Shown here: in pieces, positions 8,664 to 17,234 of the stretch
How the letters are laid out: the number at the start of each line of letters is the position of its first letter
How positions within the stretch are numbered: the stretch's first letter is position 1
Source: Microbacterium sp. BH-3-3-3
GTDB lineage: Bacteria > Actinomycetota > Actinomycetes > Actinomycetales > Microbacteriaceae
DNA length: 64,000 nt
Direction: 5' to 3'
Assembly (NCBI RefSeq): GCF_007679045.1
Contig: NZ_VEFS01000001.1
Coordinates: forward strand, 1,413,536-1,477,535
Notes under the pieces: model-generated
Database searches by the model: none
Told to the model about the DNA's origin: nothing
Seen by the model: only the letters and a program-made list of their open reading frames with translations
Made by a program: the position numbers and the translations under genes

Positions 8664-8679
8664 TGTGCAATTCTGCACA
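8664..8679. promoter_or_regulatory. Candidate LysR operator (TGTGCA-N4-TGCACA)
   Basis: A perfect palindrome, TGTGCA-ATTC-TGCACA, lies immediately upstream of the LysR start and about 90 bases upstream of the divergent transporter gene. It fits the T-N11-A dyad bound by LysR-type proteins. Its position next to the regulator's own start codon suggests autorepression, with activation of the divergent operon possible. Binding is inferred. Confidence 0.55.
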
Positions 8680-8766
8680 GCGGGAGAGCGGTACTGGGCA
8701 TTGTCGCGCGCAGCAGACCACCTCAGACTGAGGCGCGGTCGTCATCGTCGACACCGAAGGAGCATC

Positions 8767-10158
8767 ATGCAACCCCCCACCACCGCGCCGCGCAGCAGCG
8801 ACGCCCCCACCTCGAGCCGCATCCGCCATGTCGTCGCCGCCTCCATGGCCGGCACCGTCGTCGAGTGGTACGAGTTCTTCCTCTACGCCACCGCCGCGAG
8901 CCTCGTCTTCGGCACGTTCTTCTTCCCGTCGTCGGGCTCACCGCTCGACGGAATCATCGCCGCCTTCGTCACCTACGCGGTCGGGTTCATCGCGCGCCCG
9001 CTCGGCGGCATCGTGTTCGGCCAGATCGGCGACCGCTTCGGTCGCAAGCCCACGCTGCAGGCGACGATCATCATCGTCGGCGTCGCGACCTTCCTGATGG
9101 GCTGCCTGCCCGGCTTCGCGAGCGTCGGCTACTGGGCTCCCGCGATGCTCGTCGCCCTGCGCTTCATCCAGGGCTTCGCGGTGGGCGGGGAGTGGGGCGG
9201 CGCCGTGCTGCTCGTGGCCGAGCAGAGCCCCGACCGCCGTCGCGCCTTCTGGTCGAGCTGGCCGCAGGCCGCCGTCCCGGTGGGCAACCTGCTGGCCACG
9301 CTCGTGCTGCTGATCACCTCGTTCGTGCTGAGCCCCGCCGCGTTCCTCGACTGGGGCTGGCGCATCGCCTTCTGGCTGTCGGCCGTGATCGTGCTGGTCG
9401 GCTTCTGGATCCGCCGCCACGTCGAAGAGGCCCCGATCTTCCTCGAGGCCAAGGCGCAGGTCGAGAAGGAGAAGGCCACCTCGTTCGGTGTCGTCGAGGT
9501 GCTGCGTCGCTACCCGAAGGGCGTCGTGCAGGCGATGGGCGTGCGCTTCGCCGAGAACATCGTCTACTACATCGTCGTCAGCTTCTCGATCGTCTACCTG
9601 AAGATCGTGCACTCGTACGACACCAGCCAGTTGCTGCTCGCTCTGCTGATCGCCCACATCGTGCACTTCGCCGTGATCCCGCCGCTCGGACGCCTGTCCG
9701 ACCGCATCGGACGCCGCCCGGTGTACCTCGCGGGCGCGATCCTCAGCGCGACGTGGGCGTTCTTCGCCTTCCCGATGTTCGACACGCTCAACCCTGTGAT
9801 GATCGTGCTCGCGGTGACGATCGGCCTGGTCTTCCACGCCGGCATGTACGCCCCGCAGCCCGCCGTCATGGCCGAGCTGTTCCCGACCCGCATGCGCTAC
9901 TCGGGCGTCTCGCTCGGCGCGCAGGTCACGGCGATCCTGGCTGGCTCGCTCGCCCCGATCCTCGCCACCCAGTGGTTGCGCGACTTCGGCTCGTGGCTGC
10001 CGATCGCGCTCTACATCGTCGTGGCGTGCATCGTCACCTCGATCGCTGTGCTGTCGTTGAAGGAGACGCGCGGCATCTCGCTGCGCGACATCGACGCCGC
10101 CGACGCCGCGCGCACGGCGGCAGGCCCCGCGACGACGGGGGCGAAGGGAGTCCGATGA
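8767..10158 (+). CDS. MFS transporter, metabolite:H+ symporter (MHS) family
   Basis: The 463-residue protein has about twelve hydrophobic segments and the MHS-family hallmarks: an N-terminal TVVEWYEFFLYATAASLVFG, the loop 2-3 motif GQIGDRFGRKPTL, GGEWGGAVLLVAE in TM5 and the mid-protein RLSDRIGRRPVYLAG. MHS members are proton symporters for small carboxylates and betaines (KgtP, ShiA, ProP). The start at ATG 8767 follows AAGGAG. Its stop overlaps the ATG of the next gene, a 3-hydroxybutyrate dehydrogenase-like enzyme (ATGA), which suggests a hydroxy-acid substrate. It is probably controlled by the divergent LysR protein. Confidence 0.87.
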   Translation: MQPPTTAPRSSDAPTSSRIRHVVAASMAGTVVEWYEFFLYATAASLVFGTFFFPSSGSPLDGIIAAFVTYAVGFIARPLGGIVFGQIGDRFGRKPTLQATIIIVGVATFLMGCLPGFASVGYWAPAMLVALRFIQGFAVGGEWGGAVLLVAEQSPDRRRAFWSSWPQAAVPVGNLLATLVLLITSFVLSPAAFLDWGWRIAFWLSAVIVLVGFWIRRHVEEAPIFLEAKAQVEKEKATSFGVVEVLRRYPKGVVQAMGVRFAENIVYYIVVSFSIVYLKIVHSYDTSQLLLALLIAHIVHFAVIPPLGRLSDRIGRRPVYLAGAILSATWAFFAFPMFDTLNPVMIVLAVTIGLVFHAGMYAPQPAVMAELFPTRMRYSGVSLGAQVTAILAGSLAPILATQWLRDFGSWLPIALYIVVACIVTSIAVLSLKETRGISLRDIDAADAARTAAGPATTGAKGVR

Positions 10159-10904
10159 GCACGGATCTGACCGGCCGCCGCGCCCTCGTCACCGGGGGAG
10201 CAAGCGGGATCGGCGAAGCCATCGTCCGCGCCTTCGCCGGCGCAGGGGCCCACGTCACCGTCGCCGATGTCAACGGCGAGCAGGCGGCGCGCGTGGCGGC
10301 CGAGGTCGGGGGAGAGGCCTGGGCCGTCGACCTCTCGGATACGGCGGCCCTGCGCGAGCTGCGCCTCGACGTCGACATCCTTGTCAACAACGCCGGCATC
10401 CAGCACGTCAGCCCCATCGAGGAGTTCGATCCCGAGCGCTTCTCGTTCATGCTGCGGCTCATGCTCGAGGCGCCGTTCCTGCTGATCCGCGCGGCCCTGC
10501 CGGGCATGTACGAGCGCGGGTTCGGGCGGGTGCTGAACATGTCGAGCGTGCACGGCATCCGCGCCTCGGAGTACAAGTCGGCGTACGTCACGGCCAAGCA
10601 CGGCCTCGAGGGGCTGTCGAAGACCACGGCCCTCGAGGGCGGCCCACGCGGAGTGACGAGCGTGTGCATCGACCCCGGCTACGTGCGCTCGCCGCTGGTC
10701 GAGAAGCAGATCGTCGACCAGGCCCGCACCCACGGCATCGCCGAGGAGCAGGTGCTCGAGACGATCCTGCTGAAGGATGCCGCGATCAAGCGGCTCGTAG
10801 AGCCCGCGGAGGTCGCCTCGCTCGCGCTCTGGCTCGCCGGTCCCGACGCCGCGATGGTCACCGGCTCGAGCTACCTCATGGACGGCGGCTGGTCGGCGCA
10901 CTGA
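10155..10904 (+). CDS. 3-hydroxybutyrate dehydrogenase-like short-chain dehydrogenase
   Basis: The 249-residue protein is a classical SDR. The nucleotide-binding motif TGGASGIG is at residues 13-20, NNAG at 78-81, a catalytic Ser at 130-131 and YxxxK at Y144/K148. The segment around KSAYVTAKHGLEGLSKT and the C-terminal GSSYLMDGGWSAH resemble bacterial D-3-hydroxybutyrate dehydrogenases, which make acetoacetate with NAD+. It starts at ATG 10155, overlapping the transporter stop by four bases. The pair would import and oxidise 3-hydroxybutyrate or a similar acid. Related 2,3-oxidoreductase activities are possible. Confidence 0.8.
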   Translation: MSTDLTGRRALVTGGASGIGEAIVRAFAGAGAHVTVADVNGEQAARVAAEVGGEAWAVDLSDTAALRELRLDVDILVNNAGIQHVSPIEEFDPERFSFMLRLMLEAPFLLIRAALPGMYERGFGRVLNMSSVHGIRASEYKSAYVTAKHGLEGLSKTTALEGGPRGVTSVCIDPGYVRSPLVEKQIVDQARTHGIAEEQVLETILLKDAAIKRLVEPAEVASLALWLAGPDAAMVTGSSYLMDGGWSAH

Positions 10905-11144
10905 CGGGGGCGGGCCTCGCGGGGGCCGCTCTCGTCGTCATCGCCCACGGCAGGACGATTTACGACACACAGCGGGTGAATGCCGGAAGGGATCCGGTGA
11001 GATGAGGGTCCCAGCGGGGTCTCCGGCGGGTTTCGGTCTCGTAAATATGCGCGGGAGTGCTTTACGGTGGACACCTCCCCGGTCAAGGATGTCCGAGGGA
11101 CTACGGCGCTTGTCGCAGTCGACTCTTCACAGCAGAGGTAATTC

Positions 11145-12785
11145 ATGACACTGCACACCAGTGGGCGCGGCCGTTTCGGCCTCGTCATCGGCGCCGCCCT
11201 CGGCGCCTCGGCCCTTCTTCTCGCGGGTTGCTCCGGCGGCGGCGACAACGCCTCGTCGGGTGACGGTGGCGGATCGACCGACCCCCTGATCGTCGGCACG
11301 ACCGACAAGATCACCTCGATCGACCCCGCGGGTTCGTACGACAACGGCTCGTTCGCCGTCATGACGCAGGTCTACCCGTTCCTCATGAGCAGCCAGTACG
11401 GCACGTCGGAGGTCACCCCCGACATCGCCGAGTCGGCCGACTTCACCTCGCCGACCGAGTACACGGTCAAGCTCAAGTCGGGCCTGAAGTTCGCGAACGG
11501 CCACGACCTCACGTCGTCCGACGTGAAGTTCTCGTTCGACCGCCAGGTCGCGATCAACGACCCGAACGGCCCCGCGTCGCTGCTGGGCAACCTCGACAGC
11601 GTCGCCGCTCCCGACGACACCACCGTCGTCTTCACGCTCAAGAACGGCAACGACCAGGTCTGGCCGCAGATCCTGTCGAGCCCGGCCGCTCCGATCGTCG
11701 ACGAAGAGGTCTTCTCGGCGGATGCCGTGACCCCCGACGACACGATCGTCGAAGGCAAGGCGTTCGCCGGCCAGTACATGATCGACTCGTACAAGGTCAA
11801 CGAGCTCATCTCGTACAAGGTCAACGACACCTACCAGGGCTCGCTGCCCAAGGCCGCCAACGGCGGAATCTCGGCGAAGTACTACGCCGACTCCTCGAAC
11901 CTCAAGCTCGACGTGCAGTCGGGTGCGATCGACGTGGCCTACCGCAGCCTGAGCGCGACCGACGTCGCCGACCTGCAGAAGGACGACGCCGTCAAGGTCA
12001 TCGACGGCCCCGGCGGCGAGATCCGCTACATCGTCTTCAACTTCGACACCATGCCGTACGGCGCGAAGACCCCCGACGCCGACCCGGCCAAGTCGCTCGC
12101 GATCCGTCAGGCCGCGGCCGACCTCGTCGACCGTCAGGCCATCGCCACCGACGTGTACAAAGACACCTACTCGCCCCTGTACTCGTACGTCCCGCAGGGT
12201 CTCGCGGGCGCCAACGAGGCGCTCAAGGACATGTACGGCGACGGCAGCGGCATGCCCGACGCGGCCAAGGCCAAGGCGACCCTCGAGGCCGCCGGTCTCT
12301 CGACTCCCGTCACGCTGAACCTGCAGTACAACGGCGACCACTACGGCCCCTCGTCGGGTGACGAGTACGCCGCGGTCAAGGCGCAGCTCGAGAAGGACGG
12401 CCTGTTCACGGTCAACCTCGCTCAGACCGAGTGGGTGCAGTACACGAAGGACCGCAAGGCCGACGCGTACCCCGCGTACCAGCTCGGCTGGTTCCCCGAC
12501 TACTCGGATGCCGACAACTACCTCACCCCGTTCTTCTCGAAGGACAACTTCCTGCTGAACCACTACGACAACGCCGACGTGCAGAAGCTGCTCGTCGACC
12601 AGGCGACGCAGACCGACAAGACCACGCGGGAGCAGGAGATCGGCGAGATCCAGGACAAGGTGGCCGCCGACCTGTCGACCCTGCCGCTGCTCCAGGGCAA
12701 GCAGGTGGCGATCGTGGGCTCGAGCGTGGACGGTGCCGTTCTCGACGGCTCGTTCAAGTTCCGCTACGCGCCGCTGCACAAGTAA
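11145..12785 (+). CDS. Peptide/solute ABC transporter substrate-binding lipoprotein (DppA/OppA family)
   Basis: The 546-residue protein is an extracellular solute-binding protein of family 5. A signal sequence ends in the lipobox LLAGC with C29 as the predicted lipidated residue, followed by a Gly/Ser-rich linker. Family landmarks are ITSIDPAGSYDNGS, FANGHDLTSSDVKFSFDR, the hinge region AIRQAAADLVDRQAIATDVY and AYQLGWFPDYSDADNYL. It is the first gene of a dppBC-DF-type operon and probably sets its specificity (peptides, or glycosides and opines as in related proteins). The ATG is preceded by AGAGGT. Confidence 0.87.
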   Translation: MTLHTSGRGRFGLVIGAALGASALLLAGCSGGGDNASSGDGGGSTDPLIVGTTDKITSIDPAGSYDNGSFAVMTQVYPFLMSSQYGTSEVTPDIAESADFTSPTEYTVKLKSGLKFANGHDLTSSDVKFSFDRQVAINDPNGPASLLGNLDSVAAPDDTTVVFTLKNGNDQVWPQILSSPAAPIVDEEVFSADAVTPDDTIVEGKAFAGQYMIDSYKVNELISYKVNDTYQGSLPKAANGGISAKYYADSSNLKLDVQSGAIDVAYRSLSATDVADLQKDDAVKVIDGPGGEIRYIVFNFDTMPYGAKTPDADPAKSLAIRQAAADLVDRQAIATDVYKDTYSPLYSYVPQGLAGANEALKDMYGDGSGMPDAAKAKATLEAAGLSTPVTLNLQYNGDHYGPSSGDEYAAVKAQLEKDGLFTVNLAQTEWVQYTKDRKADAYPAYQLGWFPDYSDADNYLTPFFSKDNFLLNHYDNADVQKLLVDQATQTDKTTREQEIGEIQDKVAADLSTLPLLQGKQVAIVGSSVDGAVLDGSFKFRYAPLHK

Positions 12786-12907
12786 GACCGACACGGCGTC
12801 TCGTCGCGTTCCGTTCGTCCGACGACCGGGGGTCACGTACCCTCGGTCGTCGGGCGAGAGCGGAGCGACGAGGCGCCGTTTCCCCATCGAGTGAGGTCTC
12901 TTTCCGT

Positions 12908-13981
12908 ATGGTCACCGCCGTCGACGCCGCCGACATCGCCAAACCCGTCGCCCCCAAGGGGGGAGGACTCTGGCGCTACATCCTTGTCCGCCTCCTGCTG
13001 ATCATCCCGACGGTCTTCATCCTCGTCACCGTGGTGTTCGTGCTCATGCGCATCACCGGTGACCCGATCACCGCCGCCCTCGGCGGACGCCTCCCACCCG
13101 ATCAGCTCGAGGCGCGCATCGCCGCCGCCGGCTACGACCGCCCGCTGATCGTGCAGTACTTCGAGTACATCGGCGGCATCCTGCGCGGTGACTTCGGCAC
13201 CACGCTCACCGACAACCGTCCGGTGATCGAGATCCTGCTGCAGTACGGCTCCGCCACCCTCGAGCTCGCGATCTACGCGCTCATCGTGGCGCTGCTCATC
13301 GGCATCCCGTTCGGTCTGATCGCCGCCTACAAGCGCGACCGCTGGCAGGACGCGGTGCTGCGCATCGGCGCGATCCTCGGCTACGCGACCCCGATCTTCT
13401 TCGTCGGCCTTCTTCTGAAGCTCGTCTTCTCGGTGTGGCTGGGCGTTCTGCCGGTCGCGGGCCGGGCGGGCACGCGCACCGAGCTGAAGCTGCAGACGCT
13501 CGACAACCCCAGCGGCATCTACCTGATCGACGCCATCCGCCTCGGCGACGGCAACGCGATCAGCGACGTGCTGATCCACGCGATCCTGCCCGGGGTGGCC
13601 CTCGGCATCCTGACCGCGGGCATCTTCCTGCGCCTCGTGCGCACCAACGTCATCGGCACGCTCGGCGCGCAGTACGTCACCTCGGCGCGCTCGCGCGGCG
13701 TGGGGGAGTACCGCCTCGTCACCAAGCACGCGTACCGCCCGGCGCTCATCCCGATCATCACGGTCATCGGTCTGCAGATCGCCCTGCTGCTGTCGGGTGC
13801 GGTGCTGACCGAGACCACCTTCGAGTGGAAGGGCCTCGGCTTCATGCTCAGCGAGTACCTCAAGGCCCGCGACTTCGTGGCCGTGCAGGGCATCGTCGTG
13901 ATCATCGCCGTGCTGGTGGCCTTCACCAACTTCCTCGTCGACGTCATCGCGGCGATCATCGACCCGCGAGTGAGGTACTGA
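12908..13981 (+). CDS. ABC transporter permease, DppB type
   Basis: The 357-residue protein is a BPD-type permease with about six membrane segments. The N-terminal segment LWRYILVRLLLIIPTVFILV and the following VTVVFVLMRITGDP are typical of DppB/OppB, where a long extracellular loop separates TM1 and TM2. The EAA-type coupling loop reads YVTSARSRGVGEYRLVTKHA. I start at ATG 12908; the frame is open further upstream but that part overlaps the substrate-binding protein gene. The ribosome-binding site is weak (GAGG at long spacing), so coupling to the 122-base upstream leader may matter. The next permease begins one base after its stop. Confidence 0.87.
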   Translation: MVTAVDAADIAKPVAPKGGGLWRYILVRLLLIIPTVFILVTVVFVLMRITGDPITAALGGRLPPDQLEARIAAAGYDRPLIVQYFEYIGGILRGDFGTTLTDNRPVIEILLQYGSATLELAIYALIVALLIGIPFGLIAAYKRDRWQDAVLRIGAILGYATPIFFVGLLLKLVFSVWLGVLPVAGRAGTRTELKLQTLDNPSGIYLIDAIRLGDGNAISDVLIHAILPGVALGILTAGIFLRLVRTNVIGTLGAQYVTSARSRGVGEYRLVTKHAYRPALIPIITVIGLQIALLLSGAVLTETTFEWKGLGFMLSEYLKARDFVAVQGIVVIIAVLVAFTNFLVDVIAAIIDPRVRY

Positions 13982-13982
13982 C

Positions 13983-15062
13983 ATGTCGGATGCCACGACC
14001 CCCACGACCCCCGATGCCGTGACGGTGCGCAAGGTTCCCCTGCGCGACCGCCTGCCGGTCATCTCGCACCTGCGCCGCAGCGTCGGTCTGCAGCGCACCA
14101 TGCTGGTGCTCGGTCTTGTGATCACCTCGGTGTTCCTGCTGACGGCGGTGTTCGCTCCGCTGCTCGCGCCCTACGGCTTCGCGCAGCAGGAGGCCGACGG
14201 CGTGAAGTTCGGCACCCAGCAGGCGCCGAGCGCGATGAACCTGCTCGGCACGACCGTCGGCGGCTACGACGTGCTCTCGCGCGTGATCTGGGGCGGCCAG
14301 ACGGCGCTGCTCGTGATCGTGTGCGCGATCGCGTTCTCGATCTTCCTCGGCATCTTCCTCGGCTTGGTCGGCGGCTACTTCGGTGGCTGGCTCGACCGCG
14401 TGCTCGTGGTGCTGTGCGACGCGATCTACGCTTTCCCGTCGTTGCTGCTTGCCATCGTGATGTCGATCGCGATCACCCGCGGCCAGTCGACGCTGTGGGG
14501 CGGAATCCTCGCCACCGCGATCTCGATCACCGTGGTGTTCGTGCCGCAGTACTTCCGCGTGATCCGCGCCGAGGTGGTGCGGGTGAAGGCCGAGCCGTTC
14601 GTCGAGTCGGCCCGCGTGATCGGCGTTCCCACCGGCCGCATCCTGCTGCGTCACGTGCTGCGCAACTCGACGCGCTCGCTGCCGGTGGTCGTCACCCTCA
14701 ACGCCTCCGAGGCGCTGCTGACCCTGGCCGGCCTCGGCTTCCTCGGCTTCGGCATCGAGGCCACCGCCGCCGCCGAGTGGGGCTACGACCTCAACCGCTC
14801 GGTGAGCGATGTCACCAGTGGCATCTGGTGGACGGCGATCCCGCCGGGCGTCGCGATCGTGCTGGCGGTGCTCGGCATCACCCTCGTGGGCGAGAGCCTC
14901 AACGACTTGAGCGACCCGCGTCTGCGTACGCGCCGCCGCGCGGGCCGGGCACCCGCGCCCGTCACCGCCATCGACCCGTCGACGGCTCCCGCCGAGGCCT
15001 CGGCCACCGCGTCCCCCGCCGGGCCCCCGGCATCCGCCCCCTCCGACGGGAGCCCCTCATGA
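13983..15062 (+). CDS. ABC transporter permease, DppC type
   Basis: The 359-residue partner permease has the DppC/OppC architecture: a cytoplasmic N-terminus of about 40 residues, TM1 in MLVLGLVITSVFLLTAVFAP, the sequence LLGTTVGGYDVLSRVIWGGQ that precedes the core domain, and an EAA loop near FVESARVIGVPTGRILLRHV. The last 45 or so residues are Ala/Pro/Ser-rich and probably disordered. It starts one base after the dppB-type stop and its TGA overlaps the ATG of the ATPase gene, so stoichiometric translation by coupling is likely. Confidence 0.87.
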   Translation: MSDATTPTTPDAVTVRKVPLRDRLPVISHLRRSVGLQRTMLVLGLVITSVFLLTAVFAPLLAPYGFAQQEADGVKFGTQQAPSAMNLLGTTVGGYDVLSRVIWGGQTALLVIVCAIAFSIFLGIFLGLVGGYFGGWLDRVLVVLCDAIYAFPSLLLAIVMSIAITRGQSTLWGGILATAISITVVFVPQYFRVIRAEVVRVKAEPFVESARVIGVPTGRILLRHVLRNSTRSLPVVVTLNASEALLTLAGLGFLGFGIEATAAAEWGYDLNRSVSDVTSGIWWTAIPPGVAIVLAVLGITLVGESLNDLSDPRLRTRRRAGRAPAPVTAIDPSTAPAEASATASPAGPPASAPSDGSPS

Positions 15063-16750
15063 CCGGCACCACCGAAGCCGTCGCCCGCATCGACGACCTG
15101 CGCGTCGCCTTCGCCACCGACGGCGAGCCGGTCGCCGCGATCAACGGGATCTCGCTCGAGGCGCACGCCGGCGAGGTGCTCGCGATCGTCGGCGAGTCGG
15201 GCTCGGGCAAGACCGTGACCGCCAACACCCTGCTCGGGCTGCTGCCCGAGACCGCCACGCTCTCGGGTGCGGTCATCGTGCGCGGGCGCGACGGCGAACA
15301 GACCGACATCGTGCACGCGACCTCGGCGCAGCTGCGCGAGATGCGCGGGCGCGACGCGGCGATGGTGTTCCAGGAGCCCTCAACCGCCCTCAACCCCGTG
15401 TACACCGTGGGGTGGCAGATCGCGGAGGGTCTGCGGGCGCACGAGAAGATGTCGAACGCGGATGCCAAGTCCAAGGCGATCGACATCCTCCGGCGCGTCG
15501 GCATCCCCGACCCCGAGAAGCGCGTCGACGACTACCCGCACCAGTTCTCGGGCGGTCAGAAGCAGCGCGTCGTCATCGCGATGGCGCTTGTGCTGAACGC
15601 CGGGCTGATCATCGCCGACGAGCCGACCACGGCGCTCGATGTCACGGTGCAGGCCGAGATCCTCGACCTGCTGCGCACGTGCCGCGACGAGTTCGGCGCC
15701 ACGATCGTGCTCATCACGCACAACATGGGCGTCGTCGCTGACCTCGCCGATCGCGTGATCGTGATGTACCGCGGCGACATCGTCGAGCAGGCGCCCGTGC
15801 GCGAGCTGTTCGCCGCCCCGCGCGAAGAGTACACGCGCGAACTGCTCGCCGCGGTGCCGCACGTGGGTCGCGGCAAGAGCTCGCAGCAGTCGCTCGCGGA
15901 TGCCGCGCCCACCTCGCCGCCGGCGGGGAGCCTCGTCGTGGCCGAGAAGGTCGAGATCGGGTATCCCGGACGCTTCGGCTCGCCGGGCGTCGTCGCGGTG
16001 AAGGGCGTGGACTTCTGGATCGGACCCGGCGAAGTGCTGGGTCTGGTGGGGGAGTCGGGCTCGGGCAAGACCACGATCGGCCGCGCGATGGTCGGACTCA
16101 CCTCGGTCGTCGGCGGATCGCTCAAGGTGCTCGGCACCGAGATGAACGGCGCCAAGCCGCGCACCCTCGCCAGGACGCGGCCCGACATCGGGTTCGTTTT
16201 CCAGGACCCGGCGACGAGCTTCAACCCGCTCCTTACGATCGCGGAGTGCATCGCCGAGCCGCTGATCGTGTACAAGCGCGCCTCGGGAGCCCGGGCCGCG
16301 CGCCAGCGTGTGAACGAGCTGCTCGATGCGGTGCAGCTGCCGACCGCGTTCGGCGACCGGTACCCGCACGAGCTGTCAGGCGGCCAGCGTCAGCGCGCCT
16401 CGCTCGCGCGCGCCCTCGCACTCGACCCGAAGCTGCTCATCGCCGACGAGCCGACCTCTGCGCTCGACGTGTCGGTGCAGGCGCGGGTGCTGCAGTTGTT
16501 CGCACAGCTGCAGGCGGAGTTCGGCTTCGCGTGCCTGTTCATCAGCCACGACCTCGCCGTCGTCGACGAGGTGGCCGACCGCGTGGTCGTGCTGCAGCAG
16601 GGCGTGATCCGCGAGCAGGGGACGACCGTGCAGGTGCTCACCGAGCCGCGCGACGACTACACGAAGCGCCTGCTGGTGTCGCTGCCCGTGCCCGACCCCG
16701 TCGAGCAGGAGGCGCGCCGCGAGCTGTGGCGCACCACCCGCGGAGTCTGA
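15059..16750 (+). CDS. Fused double ABC ATPase (DppD-DppF type)
   Basis: One 563-residue chain carries both ATPases of the peptide importer. Domain 1 has Walker A GESGSGKT at 45-52, signature SGGQKQR and Walker B LIIADEPTTALDV. Domain 2 has Walker A GESGSGKT at 331-338, signature SGGQRQR and Walker [14 protein letters not shown]. The inter-domain linker (around residues 275-300) is Ser/Ala/Pro-rich. In many bacteria DppD and DppF are separate; the fused form fixes one copy of each site per transporter. The start is ATG 15059, overlapping the permease stop as ATGA. This is the last gene of the operon, and a strong terminator follows 15 bases downstream. Confidence 0.9.
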   Translation: MTGTTEAVARIDDLRVAFATDGEPVAAINGISLEAHAGEVLAIVGESGSGKTVTANTLLGLLPETATLSGAVIVRGRDGEQTDIVHATSAQLREMRGRDAAMVFQEPSTALNPVYTVGWQIAEGLRAHEKMSNADAKSKAIDILRRVGIPDPEKRVDDYPHQFSGGQKQRVVIAMALVLNAGLIIADEPTTALDVTVQAEILDLLRTCRDEFGATIVLITHNMGVVADLADRVIVMYRGDIVEQAPVRELFAAPREEYTRELLAAVPHVGRGKSSQQSLADAAPTSPPAGSLVVAEKVEIGYPGRFGSPGVVAVKGVDFWIGPGEVLGLVGESGSGKTTIGRAMVGLTSVVGGSLKVLGTEMNGAKPRTLARTRPDIGFVFQDPATSFNPLLTIAECIAEPLIVYKRASGARAARQRVNELLDAVQLPTAFGDRYPHELSGGQRQRASLARALALDPKLLIADEPTSALDVSVQARVLQLFAQLQAEFGFACLFISHDLAVVDEVADRVVVLQQGVIREQGTTVQVLTEPRDDYTKRLLVSLPVPDPVEQEARRELWRTTRGV

Positions 16751-16764
16751 CGGCTGACGACCTC

Positions 16765-16795
16765 GGGGCCCTCACGCGCGCAGCGTGGGGGCCCC
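16765..16795 (+). terminator. Intrinsic-type terminator hairpin after the peptide-transporter operon
   Basis: GGGGCCCTCACGC (16765-16777) pairs with GCGTGGGGGCCCC (16783-16795) around a five-base loop, with one G-U-capable position. It starts 15 bases after the ATPase stop. The stem is very stable but, as often in high-GC actinobacteria, no U-run follows. Confidence 0.7.
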
Positions 16796-16810
16796 GCGTC
16801 GTGTGGGCGC

Positions 16811-17214
16811 GCGTTGCGCAGGGTCGGTGATTCGCGCATTCTCAGCGCGATGCGGCGAATCGTGGCTGAGGTTGTGCGGATCGCGGAGTGTGCGCGGAGC
16901 GGCGATCGCGCGGCGCGTTGCGCAGGGTCAGTGATTCGCGCATTCTCAGCGCGATGCGGCGGATCCTGGCTGAGGTTGTGCGGATCGCGGAGTGTGCGCG
17001 GCGCGGCGAGCGCGCGGCGCGTTGCGCAGGGTCAGTGATTCGCGCATTCTCAGTGCGATGCGGCGGATCCTGGCTGAGGTTGTGCAGATCGCGGAGTGTG
17101 CGCGGAGCGGCGATCGCGCGGCGCGTTGCGCAGGGTCAGTGATTCGCACATTCTCGGTGCGATGCGGCGGATCCTGGCTGAGGTTGTGCCGATCGCGGAG
17201 TTTGCGCGGCACCC
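16811..17214. repeat. 104-bp tandem repeat, about four copies
   Basis: The landmark GCGTTGCGCAGGGTC starts at 16811, 16915, 17019 and 17123, an exact 104-base period. The copies differ by a few substitutions; the first and last are the most divergent. Each unit contains an imperfect hairpin: in unit 1, GATTCGCGCAT (16829-16839) pairs with ATGCGGCGAATC (16850-16861) with a one-base bulge, and in other copies one A-to-G change leaves a G-U pair possible. The period is not a multiple of three, so a repeated protein is unlikely even though frames stay open by chance. This array fills the gap between the transporter terminator and the membrane-protein pair. Confidence 0.85.
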
Positions 17215-17234
17215 GCCGACAGAGCCCCGCCGCG

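Noticed and set aside
16814..17142. Open frames of 74-84 codons reading through the 104-bp repeats
   Set aside because: The period is not a multiple of three, the frames occur on both strands with Arg/Ala-rich low-quality sequence, and there is no ribosome-binding site.
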